A DNA stretch of 64,000 nucleotides from Mesorhizobium_G sp050247155 (GCA_050247155.1 JBFWUS010000003.1:1-64000), one strand, 5' to 3'; positions 7,960 to 16,642 are shown, counted from the stretch's first letter. Made by a program: numbers and translations. Notes: generated by a model not told the origin, from the sequence alone.

Positions 7960-8294
7960 TGGCGACCGTCTTCATCGATCCAGGTCGACTACGTTCGGAA
8001 CTGGCGCTCCAACAAAGCGTGCAGACGGCCGACGGCTTGGGCGGCTTCAGCGAAACCTGGGTCGAGATGGCAACGCTGTTCGGCCAGATCGAGCCGATTG
8101 CAGCGCGCGAGGTGTTCGGCGCGGGCCAGACGCTGGAAACGGTGACGCATCGCATCACCGTGCGCTGGCGCCACGACTTGAAGAGCGGCATGCGCCTTTC
8201 GCGGCTTGGGCGCAGCTTCGACGTTCTGACGGTGCACGACCCGGATGAGACGGGTCGTTACCTCGCGTGTAGGGTCAGGGAGATCGGGTTGTGA
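7959..8294 (+). CDS. Head-tail adaptor / head-closure protein (GTA g7)
   Basis: 111-aa beta-rich protein of the phage head-tail adaptor family (SPP1 gp16-like): GRLRSELALQQ at the start, then the DGLGGFSETWVEMATLFGQI pattern characteristic of the family and a WRHDLKSGMRLSRLGRSFDV region. It should seal the neck after DNA packaging. Its ATG overlaps the preceding stop, and its stop overlaps the following GTG. Confidence 0.88.
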   Translation: MATVFIDPGRLRSELALQQSVQTADGLGGFSETWVEMATLFGQIEPIAAREVFGAGQTLETVTHRITVRWRHDLKSGMRLSRLGRSFDVLTVHDPDETGRYLACRVREIGL

Positions 8295-8479
8295 ATATCA
8301 GCATGCGATTGACGATGGATGGGCTGATCAGGAGCCTGAAGGGTTTCGCCCACGACCTTGCGGATGCGTTGGAGCATAGCGGGCGTGAGGCGCTGCGACG
8401 TGAAGAGCTGAGTTCGCAACCCGGCAAGCCAAGATCCGCGCGAGCAACCGAAAGGGTGTCCGATGAAAGCGGCCGCTGA
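8291..8479 (+). CDS. Small hypothetical protein in the neck/tail-terminator region
   Basis: A 62-aa frame starting with GTG at 8291 in a 4-nt GTGA overlap with the adaptor gene and ending 17 bp inside the next gene. The sequence is helical and basic (GLIRSLKGFAHDLADALEHSGREALRREE). It could be a shortened HK97 gp10-like protein, a family found at this place in other phages, but too little remains to prove it. The tight overlaps on both sides favour real translation. Confidence 0.5.
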   Translation: MNISMRLTMDGLIRSLKGFAHDLADALEHSGREALRREELSSQPGKPRSARATERVSDESGR

Positions 8480-8873
8480 GTTGCAGAAGGCGGTGCTCGG
8501 TTTGCTTGGCGCGCATGCGCCGTTGGTCGCGATGTTGGGCGGGCCGAAAATTCTCGACCACGCGCCGGCCAATGTCGCTTTTCCCTACATCACCTTTGGC
8601 CGCACCAGCGTGTTTGACTGGAGCACGGCAACGGAAGAGGGGGCCGAGCACCTTTTCACGCTGCACATCTGGTCGAAAGGCAAAGGCAAGGCCGAGGCGC
8701 TCGGCGTGATGGAGACAGTGCGCGGACTGTTGCATGACGCGGATATCGCGCTGGCGAGCGGCCAGCAGCTCGTGAACCTCAGGCACGAGGCGGCCGAGGT
8801 GCGCTACGACGACGATCTTTCAGTTTACCACGGGACGTTGCGGTTCAGGGCCGTGACTGAACAAGCGGCCTGA
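8463..8873 (+). CDS. DUF3168 tail terminator/completion protein (GTA g8)
   Basis: 136-aa protein with the DUF3168 pattern: an N-terminal helix (AELQKAVLGLLGAHAPL), then PYITFGRTSVFDWS and the TLHIWSKGKGKAEALGVMETV helix, ending in beta strands (GTLRFRAVTE). In siphoviruses and GTAs this family caps the tail tube at the head-proximal end. It begins inside the preceding small gene, so expression is coupled. Confidence 0.88.
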   Translation: MKAAAELQKAVLGLLGAHAPLVAMLGGPKILDHAPANVAFPYITFGRTSVFDWSTATEEGAEHLFTLHIWSKGKGKAEALGVMETVRGLLHDADIALASGQQLVNLRHEAAEVRYDDDLSVYHGTLRFRAVTEQAA

Positions 8874-8903
8874 CGGCACGCGCTCTCATCAAAGGACATC
8901 ATC

Positions 8904-9320
8904 ATGGTTGCACAGAAGGGCAAGGACCTTCTTCTGAAGCTTGATTCGACCGGCGGCGGCAGTTTTGTGACGGTCGCCGGCTTGCGAACCAAGCGCATCG
9001 CCTTCAACAGCCAGACCGTCGACATCACGGACTCGGAATCGAGCGGGCGTTGGCGCGAATTGCTGGCCGGCAGCGGCGTGCAGCGCGCGTCGATTGCCGC
9101 GTCCGGCATCTTCAAGGATGCCAGTTCGGACGCGACGATCCGAAGTCGCTACTTCGCCGGTGCGATCAATGACTTCCAGATGATCGTACCGGACTTCGGA
9201 ACGGTCCAGGGGCCGTTCCAGATTACCGCGCTGGAATATGCGGGCAGCCATGACGGCGAGGTGTCGTTCGAAATCGCGCTGGAATCGGCCGGCGTGCTGA
9301 CCTTCACGGCGCTGCCATGA
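8904..9320 (+). CDS. Major tail tube protein, TP901-1-like (GTA g9)
   Basis: 138-aa tail tube subunit. Diagnostic parts are GKDLLLKLDSTGGGSFVTVAGLR at the start, then FNSQTVDITDSESSGRWRELL and the C-terminal EVSFEIALESAGVLTFTALP, typical of the TP901-1/GTA tail protein family. AAAGGA lies 8 nt before the ATG at 8904. The stop overlaps the next ATG by 4 nt. Confidence 0.93.
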   Translation: MVAQKGKDLLLKLDSTGGGSFVTVAGLRTKRIAFNSQTVDITDSESSGRWRELLAGSGVQRASIAASGIFKDASSDATIRSRYFAGAINDFQMIVPDFGTVQGPFQITALEYAGSHDGEVSFEIALESAGVLTFTALP

Positions 9321-9667
9321 GCGCGAACAGACGCCGCGGTGAGATTGAGGCGACGCTCGATGGCGAACCGCGGGTGCTCTGCCTCACGCTGGGCGCGCTG
9401 GCGGAGCTGGAGTCCGCCTTCGCGGTTGACGATCTGGGAGCGCTGGTGGAGCGTTTTTCCACTGGGCGGTTTTCCGCGCGGGACCTGACGCGAATCATCG
9501 GCGCAGGCCTGCGTGGGGCGGGCTGCGATATCCGCGACGAACAGGTACAGGTGATGAGCACACCAGGCGGCGCGGCTGGTTTCGCACAGATCGTCAAGGA
9601 ATTGCTTGAGGTAACGTTCGGACAGCCGGCTGGAGGTTCGCCGTTGCAAAACCCTCCGATGCCGTAG
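9317..9667 (+). CDS. GTA TA-family tail protein (g10, DUF3356-like gene transfer agent protein)
   Basis: 116-aa protein of the GTA g10 type: RRRGEIEATLDGEPRVLCLTLGALAELESAF followed by a region of LVERFSTGRFSARDLTRIIGAGL. It probably acts as a tail assembly chaperone in front of the tape measure. It overlaps the tail tube gene by 4 nt (ATGA). The C-terminus runs into the coding region of the small downstream gene in another frame. Confidence 0.85.
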   Translation: MSANRRRGEIEATLDGEPRVLCLTLGALAELESAFAVDDLGALVERFSTGRFSARDLTRIIGAGLRGAGCDIRDEQVQVMSTPGGAAGFAQIVKELLEVTFGQPAGGSPLQNPPMP

Positions 9668-9702
9668 CGGCCCGACGCCAGCCGTTTCCATGGAGTGATG
9701 TC

Positions 9703-9879
9703 ATGGCGATCGGCTTCGGCCTGCTGCGGCTGTCATCAAAAACGTTCTGGGCGATGACGCCGCGCGAATTCGAGCGCGCCGCAAGCCCGTACATGGCGGG
9801 ATCGTCGTCCCGCCTCGATCGGCGTGGCCTTGCCGCGCTGATAGGCCAATTCCCGGACAACTCAACCGAGGAGCAATGA
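9703..9879 (+). CDS. Tail assembly chaperone, rcc01693-like (g10.1)
   Basis: Short gene between the g10-like gene and the tape measure. The ATG at 9703 gives 58 aa beginning MAIGFGLLRLSSKTFWAMTP, which matches the conserved GLGxLRLxPxxFWxMTPRE signature of the small alphaproteobacterial phage/GTA chaperones. The same frame is open upstream to 9610 and encodes QPFPWSDV just before this ATG, also family-like, but no ATG, GTG or TTG is available there. Either the protein is short, or translation reaches the frame by slippage or a rare start. It ends at TGA 9877-9879, one base before the TTG of the tape-measure gene. Confidence 0.75.
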   Translation: MAIGFGLLRLSSKTFWAMTPREFERAASPYMAGSSSRLDRRGLAALIGQFPDNSTEEQ

Positions 9880-9880
9880 C

Positions 9881-10456
9881 TTGCCTGAAAGCGTCGTCGT
9901 ATCGATCGAAGCTGATGCCGCGCCCTTCGAGGCGACCATGCGGCAGCTCGAAGGCCTGTCGCGCGGTTTCGGCTCGCAACTGACGAGCGGCCTGAAAAGT
10001 GCGATCGCCGGCGGCAAGGAGCTGGACGACATTCTGCGTCGTATCGGCCTCAACATGGCCGGCATGGCTTTCGATCGCGCCATGCGGCCGCTCGAGAATC
10101 TCATGGGGTCGTTCTTCTCATCGTTGCTTGGAGGGTTGATGCCATTTGCGCGCGGCGGAGTGCCGTCGGCGACATCTCCGATCATTCCATTTGCCTCAGG
10201 TGGCGTGGTGTCGGCGCCAACTTTCTTTCCGATGGGCTCCAGGATGGGGCTGATGGGGGAGGCGGGCGCGGAGGCGATCATGCCGTTGGAACGGACGTCG
10301 GATGGGCGGCTCGGCGTTGCCGCAGGCCAAGGCGGATCGCCGGTCAGCGTCGTTTTCAATGTCAGCACGCCGGATTCGGCGTCGTTCCGCAAATCCGAGG
10401 CGCAAGTGACGGGCATGCTGGCCCGGGCTGTCGCGCGCGGCACGAAAGCGCTCTGA
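9881..10456 (+). CDS. Short tail tape-measure protein (GTA g11)
   Basis: 191-aa protein: an N-terminal helical part (EADAAPFEATMRQLEGLSRGFGSQLTSGLK), a Gly-rich hydrophobic middle (LGGLMPFARGGVPSATSP, FASGGVVSAPTFFPMG) and the conserved GLMGEAGAEAIMPLERTSDGRLGV block, followed by a beta tail. That block is the hallmark of tape-measure C-termini. The shortness predicts a short tail, as in gene transfer agents. The start is TTG at 9881 with GGAG 7 nt upstream. Confidence 0.88.
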   Translation: MPESVVVSIEADAAPFEATMRQLEGLSRGFGSQLTSGLKSAIAGGKELDDILRRIGLNMAGMAFDRAMRPLENLMGSFFSSLLGGLMPFARGGVPSATSPIIPFASGGVVSAPTFFPMGSRMGLMGEAGAEAIMPLERTSDGRLGVAAGQGGSPVSVVFNVSTPDSASFRKSEAQVTGMLARAVARGTKAL

Positions 10457-10463
10457 GGACATT

Positions 10464-11111
10464 ATGGCTGACCTGACTGGTTTTCACGATGTCCGCTTTC
10501 CGCTCGGCGTTTCGTTCGGTGCGACGGGCGGGCCGGAATGGCGCAACGAGATTGTCGGCCTGATCTCGGGCCGCGAAAAGCGGAATGCGCGCTTTGCGCA
10601 TTCGCGACGGCGCTACGATGCCGGCACGGGCGTCAAGTCCCTAGACGATGTGCACCAGGTGACGGCGTTCTTCGAGGGGCGGCGCGGGTCGCTGCACGCA
10701 TTCCGCTTTCGCGACCCGTTCGACTACAAATCCTGCCTGGCGTCGGCCGTGCACTCCGCGACCGATCAACCCATTGGAACCGGCGACGGTATCAATCGCC
10801 GCTTTCCTTTGGCCAAACGCTACGGCTCAGGCGCGCAGAGTTATGATCGACCGATCCAGATGCCGGTTGCGGCCACGATCAAGGTGGCGGTGAACGGGAC
10901 AAGTGTCCCAGTCACGGACTATGAGTTTGATTTCGTGACGAGTGAGATTGTCTTCGATCTTGGTTTTGCTCCACCATCTGGCGCGGCGGTCACCGCTGGC
11001 TACGAATTCGACGTGCCGGTGCGCTTCGACATGGAGCAACTATCGATCAGCTTGGCGGCCTTCACGGCAGGGCAGATTCCATCCATTCCACTGATCGAGG
11101 TGAGCCTGTGA
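10464..11111 (+). CDS. DUF2460 distal tail protein (GTA g12)
   Basis: 215-aa baseplate-hub type protein. The N-terminus FHDVRFPLGVSFGATGGPEWR and the FFEGRRGSLHAFRFRDPFDYKS segment are diagnostic of DUF2460, the distal tail protein of GTAs. A GAGGAC ribosome site precedes the ATG. It is coupled to the next gene through a GTGA overlap. The protein should form the ring joining the tail tube to the hub. Confidence 0.93.
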   Translation: MADLTGFHDVRFPLGVSFGATGGPEWRNEIVGLISGREKRNARFAHSRRRYDAGTGVKSLDDVHQVTAFFEGRRGSLHAFRFRDPFDYKSCLASAVHSATDQPIGTGDGINRRFPLAKRYGSGAQSYDRPIQMPVAATIKVAVNGTSVPVTDYEFDFVTSEIVFDLGFAPPSGAAVTAGYEFDVPVRFDMEQLSISLAAFTAGQIPSIPLIEVSL

Positions 11112-11998
11112 CGTTGTATCCGCCAGCGCTTGTCACTCATCTCCAACAGGACGTCACAACGGTCTGCCATTGCTGGAAGCTGACCCGCACGGACGGCATA
11201 GTCTTCGGCTTCACCGATCATGACCGACCGCTAACCGTCGATGGGCTGTTGTACAAACCTGACACCGGCCTTGTCGCAAGCGAGGCACGGCGAACGCTGG
11301 GTCTGGGTCTCGATACAGTCGACGTCGAGGGCGCTTTGTCTTCGCTGGAAATCGATGGCGAGGACATCTCCAGCGGCAAATATGACGGCGCGGTCATTGA
11401 GACCTTTCTGGTGAACTGGAAAAGCCCGAGCGATTTTGCACGGCTGCGGAAAAGCACGATCGCAAAGCTAACCTATGCGGACGGGCACTTTCTGGCCGAA
11501 CTGCAAAGCGCGATGCGCGCGCTCGACAAGCCGAACGGCCGCCACATCATTCGCAATTGTGATGCGGAGCTGGGAGACGGACGCTGCAAAATGGCCCTGG
11601 CTGTACCGACCTTCACGGGAAGTGGAGCAGTATCCGGGCTCGCGCCGCCCGACGCAGTGGCGGTGACAGGGCTCAGCGCCTACGCCGACAATTGGTTCAG
11701 CCTGGGTCGATTGACCTGGACGAGCGGTGCGCTGGCGGGGATCGTCGAATTGGTCCGCGCGCACAGACGCGGCGATACGAGCCACCGGCTGGTGTTTCAA
11801 ATGGAAGCCCGGCCCGCTCCGCAGGTCGGCGACACCTTTTCCATTGCCGCCGGCTGCGACAAGTTCTTTTCGACCTGCAAGGCCAAATTCGGCAACCGAG
11901 AGAATTTCCGCGGCTTCCCGCATTTGCCGGGAAATGATAGCGCCTACAGCTATGTCAGCGACGAAGGCGTGTTCGACGGCGGGCCGATCGTGCCATGA
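11108..11998 (+). CDS. DUF2163 baseplate hub protein (GTA g13)
   Basis: 296-aa hub protein of the DUF2163/BR0599 type. Typical blocks are CHCWKLTRTDGIVFGFTDHDR, then RTLGLGLDTVDVEGAL, the RNCDAELGDGRCKM segment and the C-terminal CDKFFSTCKAKFGNRENFRGFPHLPGNDS. The conserved cysteines in the last two blocks fit an iron-sulfur or zinc site known in phage tail hub proteins. It starts with GTG in a 4-nt overlap and ends in a 4-nt overlap with the peptidase gene. Confidence 0.93.
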   Translation: MTLYPPALVTHLQQDVTTVCHCWKLTRTDGIVFGFTDHDRPLTVDGLLYKPDTGLVASEARRTLGLGLDTVDVEGALSSLEIDGEDISSGKYDGAVIETFLVNWKSPSDFARLRKSTIAKLTYADGHFLAELQSAMRALDKPNGRHIIRNCDAELGDGRCKMALAVPTFTGSGAVSGLAPPDAVAVTGLSAYADNWFSLGRLTWTSGALAGIVELVRAHRRGDTSHRLVFQMEARPAPQVGDTFSIAAGCDKFFSTCKAKFGNRENFRGFPHLPGNDSAYSYVSDEGVFDGGPIVP

Positions 11999-12435
11999 CG
12001 CAACATGCGAGGACAACCGCCGAGGCAATCGTCGCTGAAACCCTGCGCTGGGTCGGCACGCCCTATCGCCATCAGGGAACGAGATGCGGCGTCGGCTGCG
12101 ATTGTCTGGGTCTGGTGCGCGGCGTGTGGCGGTCCGTCTATGGCGCGGAACCGGAACTGCCGGGACCCTATGCACCCGATTGGGCCGAAACGGGCGGCAG
12201 CGATGCGCTATTATCGGCAGCACGCCGGCATTTTGTCGAGAAGGCCATGAAGGACATGACGCCCGGCGACCTCCTGTTGTTTCGGTGGCGGGTAGATATG
12301 CCAGCAAAACACGCGGGTATTCTCGTTTCGGCCGGTCGTTTCGCGCACGCTTATGAAGGCCATGCGGTGCTTCTGTCAGCGCTGGTTCCACAATGGCGGC
12401 GACGCATCGCCGGCGTCTTTGCCTTCCCTTTTTGA
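11995..12435 (+). CDS. NlpC/P60 cell-wall peptidase of the tail (GTA g14)
   Basis: 146-aa tail-associated cysteine peptidase that should open the peptidoglycan of the recipient during DNA delivery. The catalytic Cys37 lies in GCDCLGL and His106 in KHAGIL, in the normal spacing for NlpC/P60. WVGTPYRHQGTRCGVGCDC is the typical GTA version of the motif. The gene is coupled by ATGA to the hub gene and followed after 20 bp by the large tip protein. Confidence 0.93.
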   Translation: MTQHARTTAEAIVAETLRWVGTPYRHQGTRCGVGCDCLGLVRGVWRSVYGAEPELPGPYAPDWAETGGSDALLSAARRHFVEKAMKDMTPGDLLLFRWRVDMPAKHAGILVSAGRFAHAYEGHAVLLSALVPQWRRRIAGVFAFPF

Positions 12436-12455
12436 ATCATTCTGGAAATTGAGAC

Positions 12456-15400
12456 ATGGCAACAATCTTGCTGCAGGCGGCGGGAGCTTTTCTCGGCGGC
12501 GCCCTAGGCTCGCTCGGCGGCGTGATCGGCGGCGCGGTCGGGGCGGTCGCTGGCTATTGGGTCGACCAGACCTTGATCAAGGGCACCCAGGCAATCGAAG
12601 GCCAGCGCTTGAGCGGCCAGCGCCCGTTTGGCGCCGAGGAAGGCATCCCGCTGCCGCGCGTCTACGGCGTCGTGCGTCAGGGCGGGGCGATGATCTGGGC
12701 GACGCGGTTTGAGGAGGAGAAGCGCACGACGCGGCGGGGCGGCAAGGGCGGCGGCACGAAGGTTACCGAATACAACTATTTCGCCAATGTGGCCTTCGCG
12801 GTGTGCGAAGGCGAAATCGCCGGCGTCAGGCGCATCTGGGCGGACGGTCGCGAGGTGGATCAGGATGAGATCCAGATGCGGGTCTACACCGGCAGCGAAA
12901 CGCAGCAGCCCGACCCGCTGATCGAAGCCAAGCAGGGCAGCGGGAATGCGCCGGCCTATCGCGGCACCGCGTATGTGGTGTTCGAGCGCCTGGCTCTTGC
13001 GAATTACGGCAACCGCATTCCGCAGCTGCAGTTCGAGGTGCTGCGCCCGGTGAATCACGTTTGCGAACGCGTCCGGGCGGTCTGCCTGATCCCCGGGTCG
13101 ACTGAATATGGCCTTGGTACTACGCTCGTCACGAAGACCGTTTCCGAAGGTGAAACGGTGGCGGTGAACCGGAACGTTCTGACCGCGCCGACCGACTTCC
13201 TGGCCTCCGTCGATGAATTGCAGTCTCTCTTCCCCAATCTGCAACATGTCGCTCTGGTCGTCACCTGGTTCGGCAACGATCTGCGCTGCGGTCATTGCAC
13301 GGTGCGCCCCTGCGTGGTGGACAATGAGGAGACGCGCTTTTCCGAGCCCTGGGTAGCGTCCGGGGTTCCGCGGAGCGACGCGCCGGAAGTGTCGCTGCAC
13401 GGCGGCTCGGCCGCCTATGGCGGATCGCCGAGCGACAAGACAGTCGTCGAGGCAATAGCCGAACTGCGCGCCCGGGGGCTGAAGGTGACGCTTTACCCGC
13501 TCATCATGATGGATGTGCCGAGCGGTAACGCGCTACCCGACCCCTATGGTGGAACCGGCCAGGCGGCCTATCCCTGGCGCGGACGCGTCACCGCGCAACC
13601 CGCGCCCGGCCAGCCTGGCACTGCCGACAAGACTGCCGCTGCGAGGGCGCAGATCGACGCCTTCTGCGGCCAGGCGCTGCCTGCCGATTTCGTCCCCGGG
13701 GACAACAGCGTCGAGTTTAGCGGTTCGCCGGATGATTGGGGCTATCGGCGCTTCATACTGCACTTCGCGACACTGGCCGAGATGGCTGGCGGGGTCGACG
13801 CATTTCTTCTGGGCGCTGAATTGCGCGGCCTCACCGGCTTGCGCGATGAGACCGGCGCATTTCCGTTTGTTGAGGCGCTCTGCGAATTGGCGGCACAGGT
13901 GCGGAGCATTCTGCGGCCGGAGAGCAAAATTACCTATGCCGCGGACTGGAGCGAATATTTCGGGCATCAGCCGCCGGATGGAAGCGGCGACGTCTGCTTT
14001 CACCTTGACGCGCTGTGGGCCCATCCTGCGATAGATGCGGTCGGGATCGACAACTATATGCCGCTGTCAGACTGGCGCGACGCCGACTATCGGGGCGGCA
14101 ATCCTGACGGTTTCCAGACCCCGTACGAGCTTTCTGGCCTTCGCTCTGCGATTGCCACAGGCGAGGGGTACGACTGGCACTATGCCTCGATGGCCGACCG
14201 CGACGCCCGCAACCGGATGCCGATCACCGACGGGGCCTATGGCAAGCCATGGATGTTTCGCTACAAGGATATCCTTTCTTGGTGGTCCAATCCTCATTTC
14301 GACCGAAACGGCGGCGTCGAGTCCGTCTCTCCGACGGCCTGGCAGCCGCGCTCCAAGCCGATCTGGTTCACTGAGCTCGGCTGCCCCGCGATCGACAAAG
14401 GTCCGAACCAGCCAAACGTCTTTGCCGATCCGAAGTCGGCCGAGAATGGCGTTCCCTATTTCTCCAGCGGCGGCCGATCGGACCTCGCGACGATGCGCTT
14501 CCTGGAGGCCCATCTGACCTATTGGGATCCTGCCTCCGACACGTTTTCCGATGCCGGCAATCCGGTTTCGCCGGTGTATGGCGGCCGAATGGTCGATCCC
14601 GAGCGGATCTGGATATGGTCCTGGGATGCGCGTCCGTTTCCAGCCTTTCCCTTGCGGACCGACGAATGGTCCGACGGGAACAACTGGCAGGTTGGCCATT
14701 GGCTGAACGGCAGGGCGGCGGCCAGCCCGGTGGGCGAGGTGATCAATGCGGTTCTGGCCGATCACGGTCTCCCGGCCGCCGACGCAGTGCAGACAAGCAA
14801 CAGCGTGACGGGCTATTCCGTTGACGAGCCGACCACCGCGCGGGCGGCGCTGGAACCAATCGTCGACCTGTTCGGGCTCAGCGTGAGGGACGAGCCGGAC
14901 GGATTGATCGTGGCCGATGCGGGTGCGCGTAATGGAGCTCCGGCCCTGGTTTCGGATCTCGTTTGGGATGGCAAGGCGCCGGTGATCGCCACAACGCGCG
15001 GTTCGATCGACGATCTGCCGGTCGATTGCACGCTGGGTTTTCGCGATCCGATGCGCGAATTTCAGGCGGGATCGGTCGCCGCGCATCGTCTCGGGGCGAC
15101 GGGCAGGCGCAAGGCGACCACGACCTTCCCCGGCACCATGGAAGCAGGGCAGGCTCAGGCGCTGCTTGACAACTGGTTGCAACGCCAATGGTTCGAGCGA
15201 GAGAGCGTCTGTTTCGCCGTGCCCGCAGTAGCGCCCGGCATTGTCCCCGGCGCGGTGGTCAGCTTGCCGGACATCGATGCGGAGCTGCTCGTCACGGACA
15301 CGGAAGACGGTCTTGCGACCCGGGTGACGGCCCGCAAGGTGTCGAGTGGTCCCTCCGCCATCTGGCCGGCCCGTTCGGCTCCCGCCGAGCGCTATCGTCC

Positions 15401-16352
15401 GACATTTGCGGGGCGGCCTTTTCCTGTCGTGCTGGACCTGCCGTTGGCGCCGAGCCAGACCGCCGTCCATGAGCAGATGAGGATTGCGATCCTACAAAAA
15501 CCGTGGCGGCCGCAAACCGTCTTTTCATCGCCGGCGGCGAACGGTTATGTCCAACGCGGCCTTGTCTCAAGGGAAGCGACTATCGGGCGGCTGACAAATG
15601 CGCTGTCGGCCGGAGTCGAAGGTCGCTTGGACCATTCCCGCACCATCGAAGTTGCTGTGCTTGCCGGCGAGATGGCAAGCGTGAGCCGCGCCCATTTCCT
15701 GAACGGCGCGAACGCCGCGGCGATTAGATCGACCGCCGGAAGTTGGGAGGTTATCCAGTTCGAAGTGGCGGAAGAGACCGCGCCTGACCTTTGGCTCCTA
15801 TCGGGCTTGTTGCGGGCGCAACTCGGCACCGACGACGCAATGCTGGCCGGCGCTCCCGCCGGCGCGCTGTTCGTCTTGCTGGACGAGGCCGTCCCATCGA
15901 TCGGGCTGCGGCCGAGTGAGGTTGGGCTTTCGTTGAACTGGCGGGTAGGCCCAACGGGCGTCGCATTTGTCGATACGCACTTCGTCACGCTGGCGGAGGC
16001 AGGCGGCATCCGCGCCAGACTGCCGCTCTCGCCTGTGCATCTGCGTGGCCGGTTCACCCCGGCTGGCGATCTGGAAATCTCCTGGATTCGGCGCGGTCGG
16101 ATCGATGCCGACGACTGGGAGGGCGCTGACATTCCGCTCGGCGAGGAATTGGAATCGTACGAGATCGAGATCAGAGCGACGGGCGGCGCCCTCAAACGAA
16201 CAGCGGCTGCGGCAGAACAGACCTGGATTTACTCGAACGCGGCAATCACTGCCGATTTTGGCTCCGCGCCGCCGCAGGTCGACGTGGCCGTCAGGCAGAT
16301 CGGGACAGACGGGCCAGGCATCGCTCGCATCAAGCGCATGAACCTTTCTTGA
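12456..16352 (+). CDS. Host-specificity / tail tip megatron protein (GTA g15)
   Basis: 1298-aa tail tip protein, the last large structural gene. The N-terminus has a Gly/Ala-rich hydrophobic helix (LGGALGSLGGVIGGAVG). The middle (about residues 250-760) contains the GTA TIM-barrel-like domain with GNALPDPYGG, LLGAELRGLTG and the WFTELGCPAIDKGPNQPN segments, resembling glycoside hydrolases. The rest is a phage-tail/fibronectin-like region that ends in VRQIGTDGPGIA. In GTAs this protein contacts the recipient surface. Full length without frameshift argues that the cluster is maintained. Confidence 0.93.
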   Translation: MATILLQAAGAFLGGALGSLGGVIGGAVGAVAGYWVDQTLIKGTQAIEGQRLSGQRPFGAEEGIPLPRVYGVVRQGGAMIWATRFEEEKRTTRRGGKGGGTKVTEYNYFANVAFAVCEGEIAGVRRIWADGREVDQDEIQMRVYTGSETQQPDPLIEAKQGSGNAPAYRGTAYVVFERLALANYGNRIPQLQFEVLRPVNHVCERVRAVCLIPGSTEYGLGTTLVTKTVSEGETVAVNRNVLTAPTDFLASVDELQSLFPNLQHVALVVTWFGNDLRCGHCTVRPCVVDNEETRFSEPWVASGVPRSDAPEVSLHGGSAAYGGSPSDKTVVEAIAELRARGLKVTLYPLIMMDVPSGNALPDPYGGTGQAAYPWRGRVTAQPAPGQPGTADKTAAARAQIDAFCGQALPADFVPGDNSVEFSGSPDDWGYRRFILHFATLAEMAGGVDAFLLGAELRGLTGLRDETGAFPFVEALCELAAQVRSILRPESKITYAADWSEYFGHQPPDGSGDVCFHLDALWAHPAIDAVGIDNYMPLSDWRDADYRGGNPDGFQTPYELSGLRSAIATGEGYDWHYASMADRDARNRMPITDGAYGKPWMFRYKDILSWWSNPHFDRNGGVESVSPTAWQPRSKPIWFTELGCPAIDKGPNQPNVFADPKSAENGVPYFSSGGRSDLATMRFLEAHLTYWDPASDTFSDAGNPVSPVYGGRMVDPERIWIWSWDARPFPAFPLRTDEWSDGNNWQVGHWLNGRAAASPVGEVINAVLADHGLPAADAVQTSNSVTGYSVDEPTTARAALEPIVDLFGLSVRDEPDGLIVADAGARNGAPALVSDLVWDGKAPVIATTRGSIDDLPVDCTLGFRDPMREFQAGSVAAHRLGATGRRKATTTFPGTMEAGQAQALLDNWLQRQWFERESVCFAVPAVAPGIVPGAVVSLPDIDAELLVTDTEDGLATRVTARKVSSGPSAIWPARSAPAERYRPTFAGRPFPVVLDLPLAPSQTAVHEQMRIAILQKPWRPQTVFSSPAANGYVQRGLVSREATIGRLTNALSAGVEGRLDHSRTIEVAVLAGEMASVSRAHFLNGANAAAIRSTAGSWEVIQFEVAEETAPDLWLLSGLLRAQLGTDDAMLAGAPAGALFVLLDEAVPSIGLRPSEVGLSLNWRVGPTGVAFVDTHFVTLAEAGGIRARLPLSPVHLRGRFTPAGDLEISWIRRGRIDADDWEGADIPLGEELESYEIEIRATGGALKRTAAAAEQTWIYSNAAITADFGSAPPQVDVAVRQIGTDGPGIARIKRMNLS

Positions 16353-16370
16353 CATCGAATGGAGTTGAAC

Positions 16371-16577
16371 ATGATCGATACGAAACCATGGTATCTGTCG
16401 CGCACGATTTGGGCGTCGCTGGTCGCGATCGGATTGTCAGTCGCCGGCGCGCTCGGCATCAGCACCGCCGCGATCGACGGAACCGGCTTGACTGATGCGT
16501 TGTTGCAGGCGGCAACTGGCGTCGCGGCTCTTATCGCCCTCTATGGGCGGTTGAGCGCCAGTCGAAAGATCGGCTAG
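16371..16577 (+). CDS. Small membrane protein at the end of the GTA cluster
   Basis: 68-aa protein (ATG 16371, GGAG 6 nt upstream) with two hydrophobic stretches, IWASLVAIGLSVAGALG and LLQAATGVAALIALYG, separated by a short polar turn. The size and topology fit a holin-like or tail-end membrane protein, but similar small proteins without known function are also common behind g15-type genes. It lies 18 bp behind the tip gene and is probably the last gene of the unit. Confidence 0.65.
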   Translation: MIDTKPWYLSRTIWASLVAIGLSVAGALGISTAAIDGTGLTDALLQAATGVAALIALYGRLSASRKIG

Positions 16578-16601
16578 ATTAGTCGCAAACACTGCCTTGA
16601 A

Positions 16602-16618
16602 CGTTCATTCGGCGTTCA
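16602..16618 (+). promoter_or_regulatory. Direct repeat CGTTCA-N5-CGTTCA upstream of feuN
   Basis: CGTTCA occurs at 16602-16607 and again at 16613-16618, an 11-bp period, 25-41 bp before the feuN ATG. OmpR-family regulators such as FeuP usually bind direct repeats at about 10-11 bp spacing, so this may be the autoregulatory site. The assignment is an inference from spacing and place. Confidence 0.4.
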
Positions 16619-16642
16619 GGCGTGTCACGTTAGATGTGAATC

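Noticed and set aside
11468..12391. Minus-strand frame across the hub and peptidase genes
   Set aside because: Covers two well-supported plus-strand genes with GTGA/ATGA couplings; no motif of its own.
1..16577. Interpretation as an ordinary temperate prophage
   Set aside because: No integrase, repressor, replication or clear lysis gene and no att duplication in view; order and gene types match gene transfer agents.
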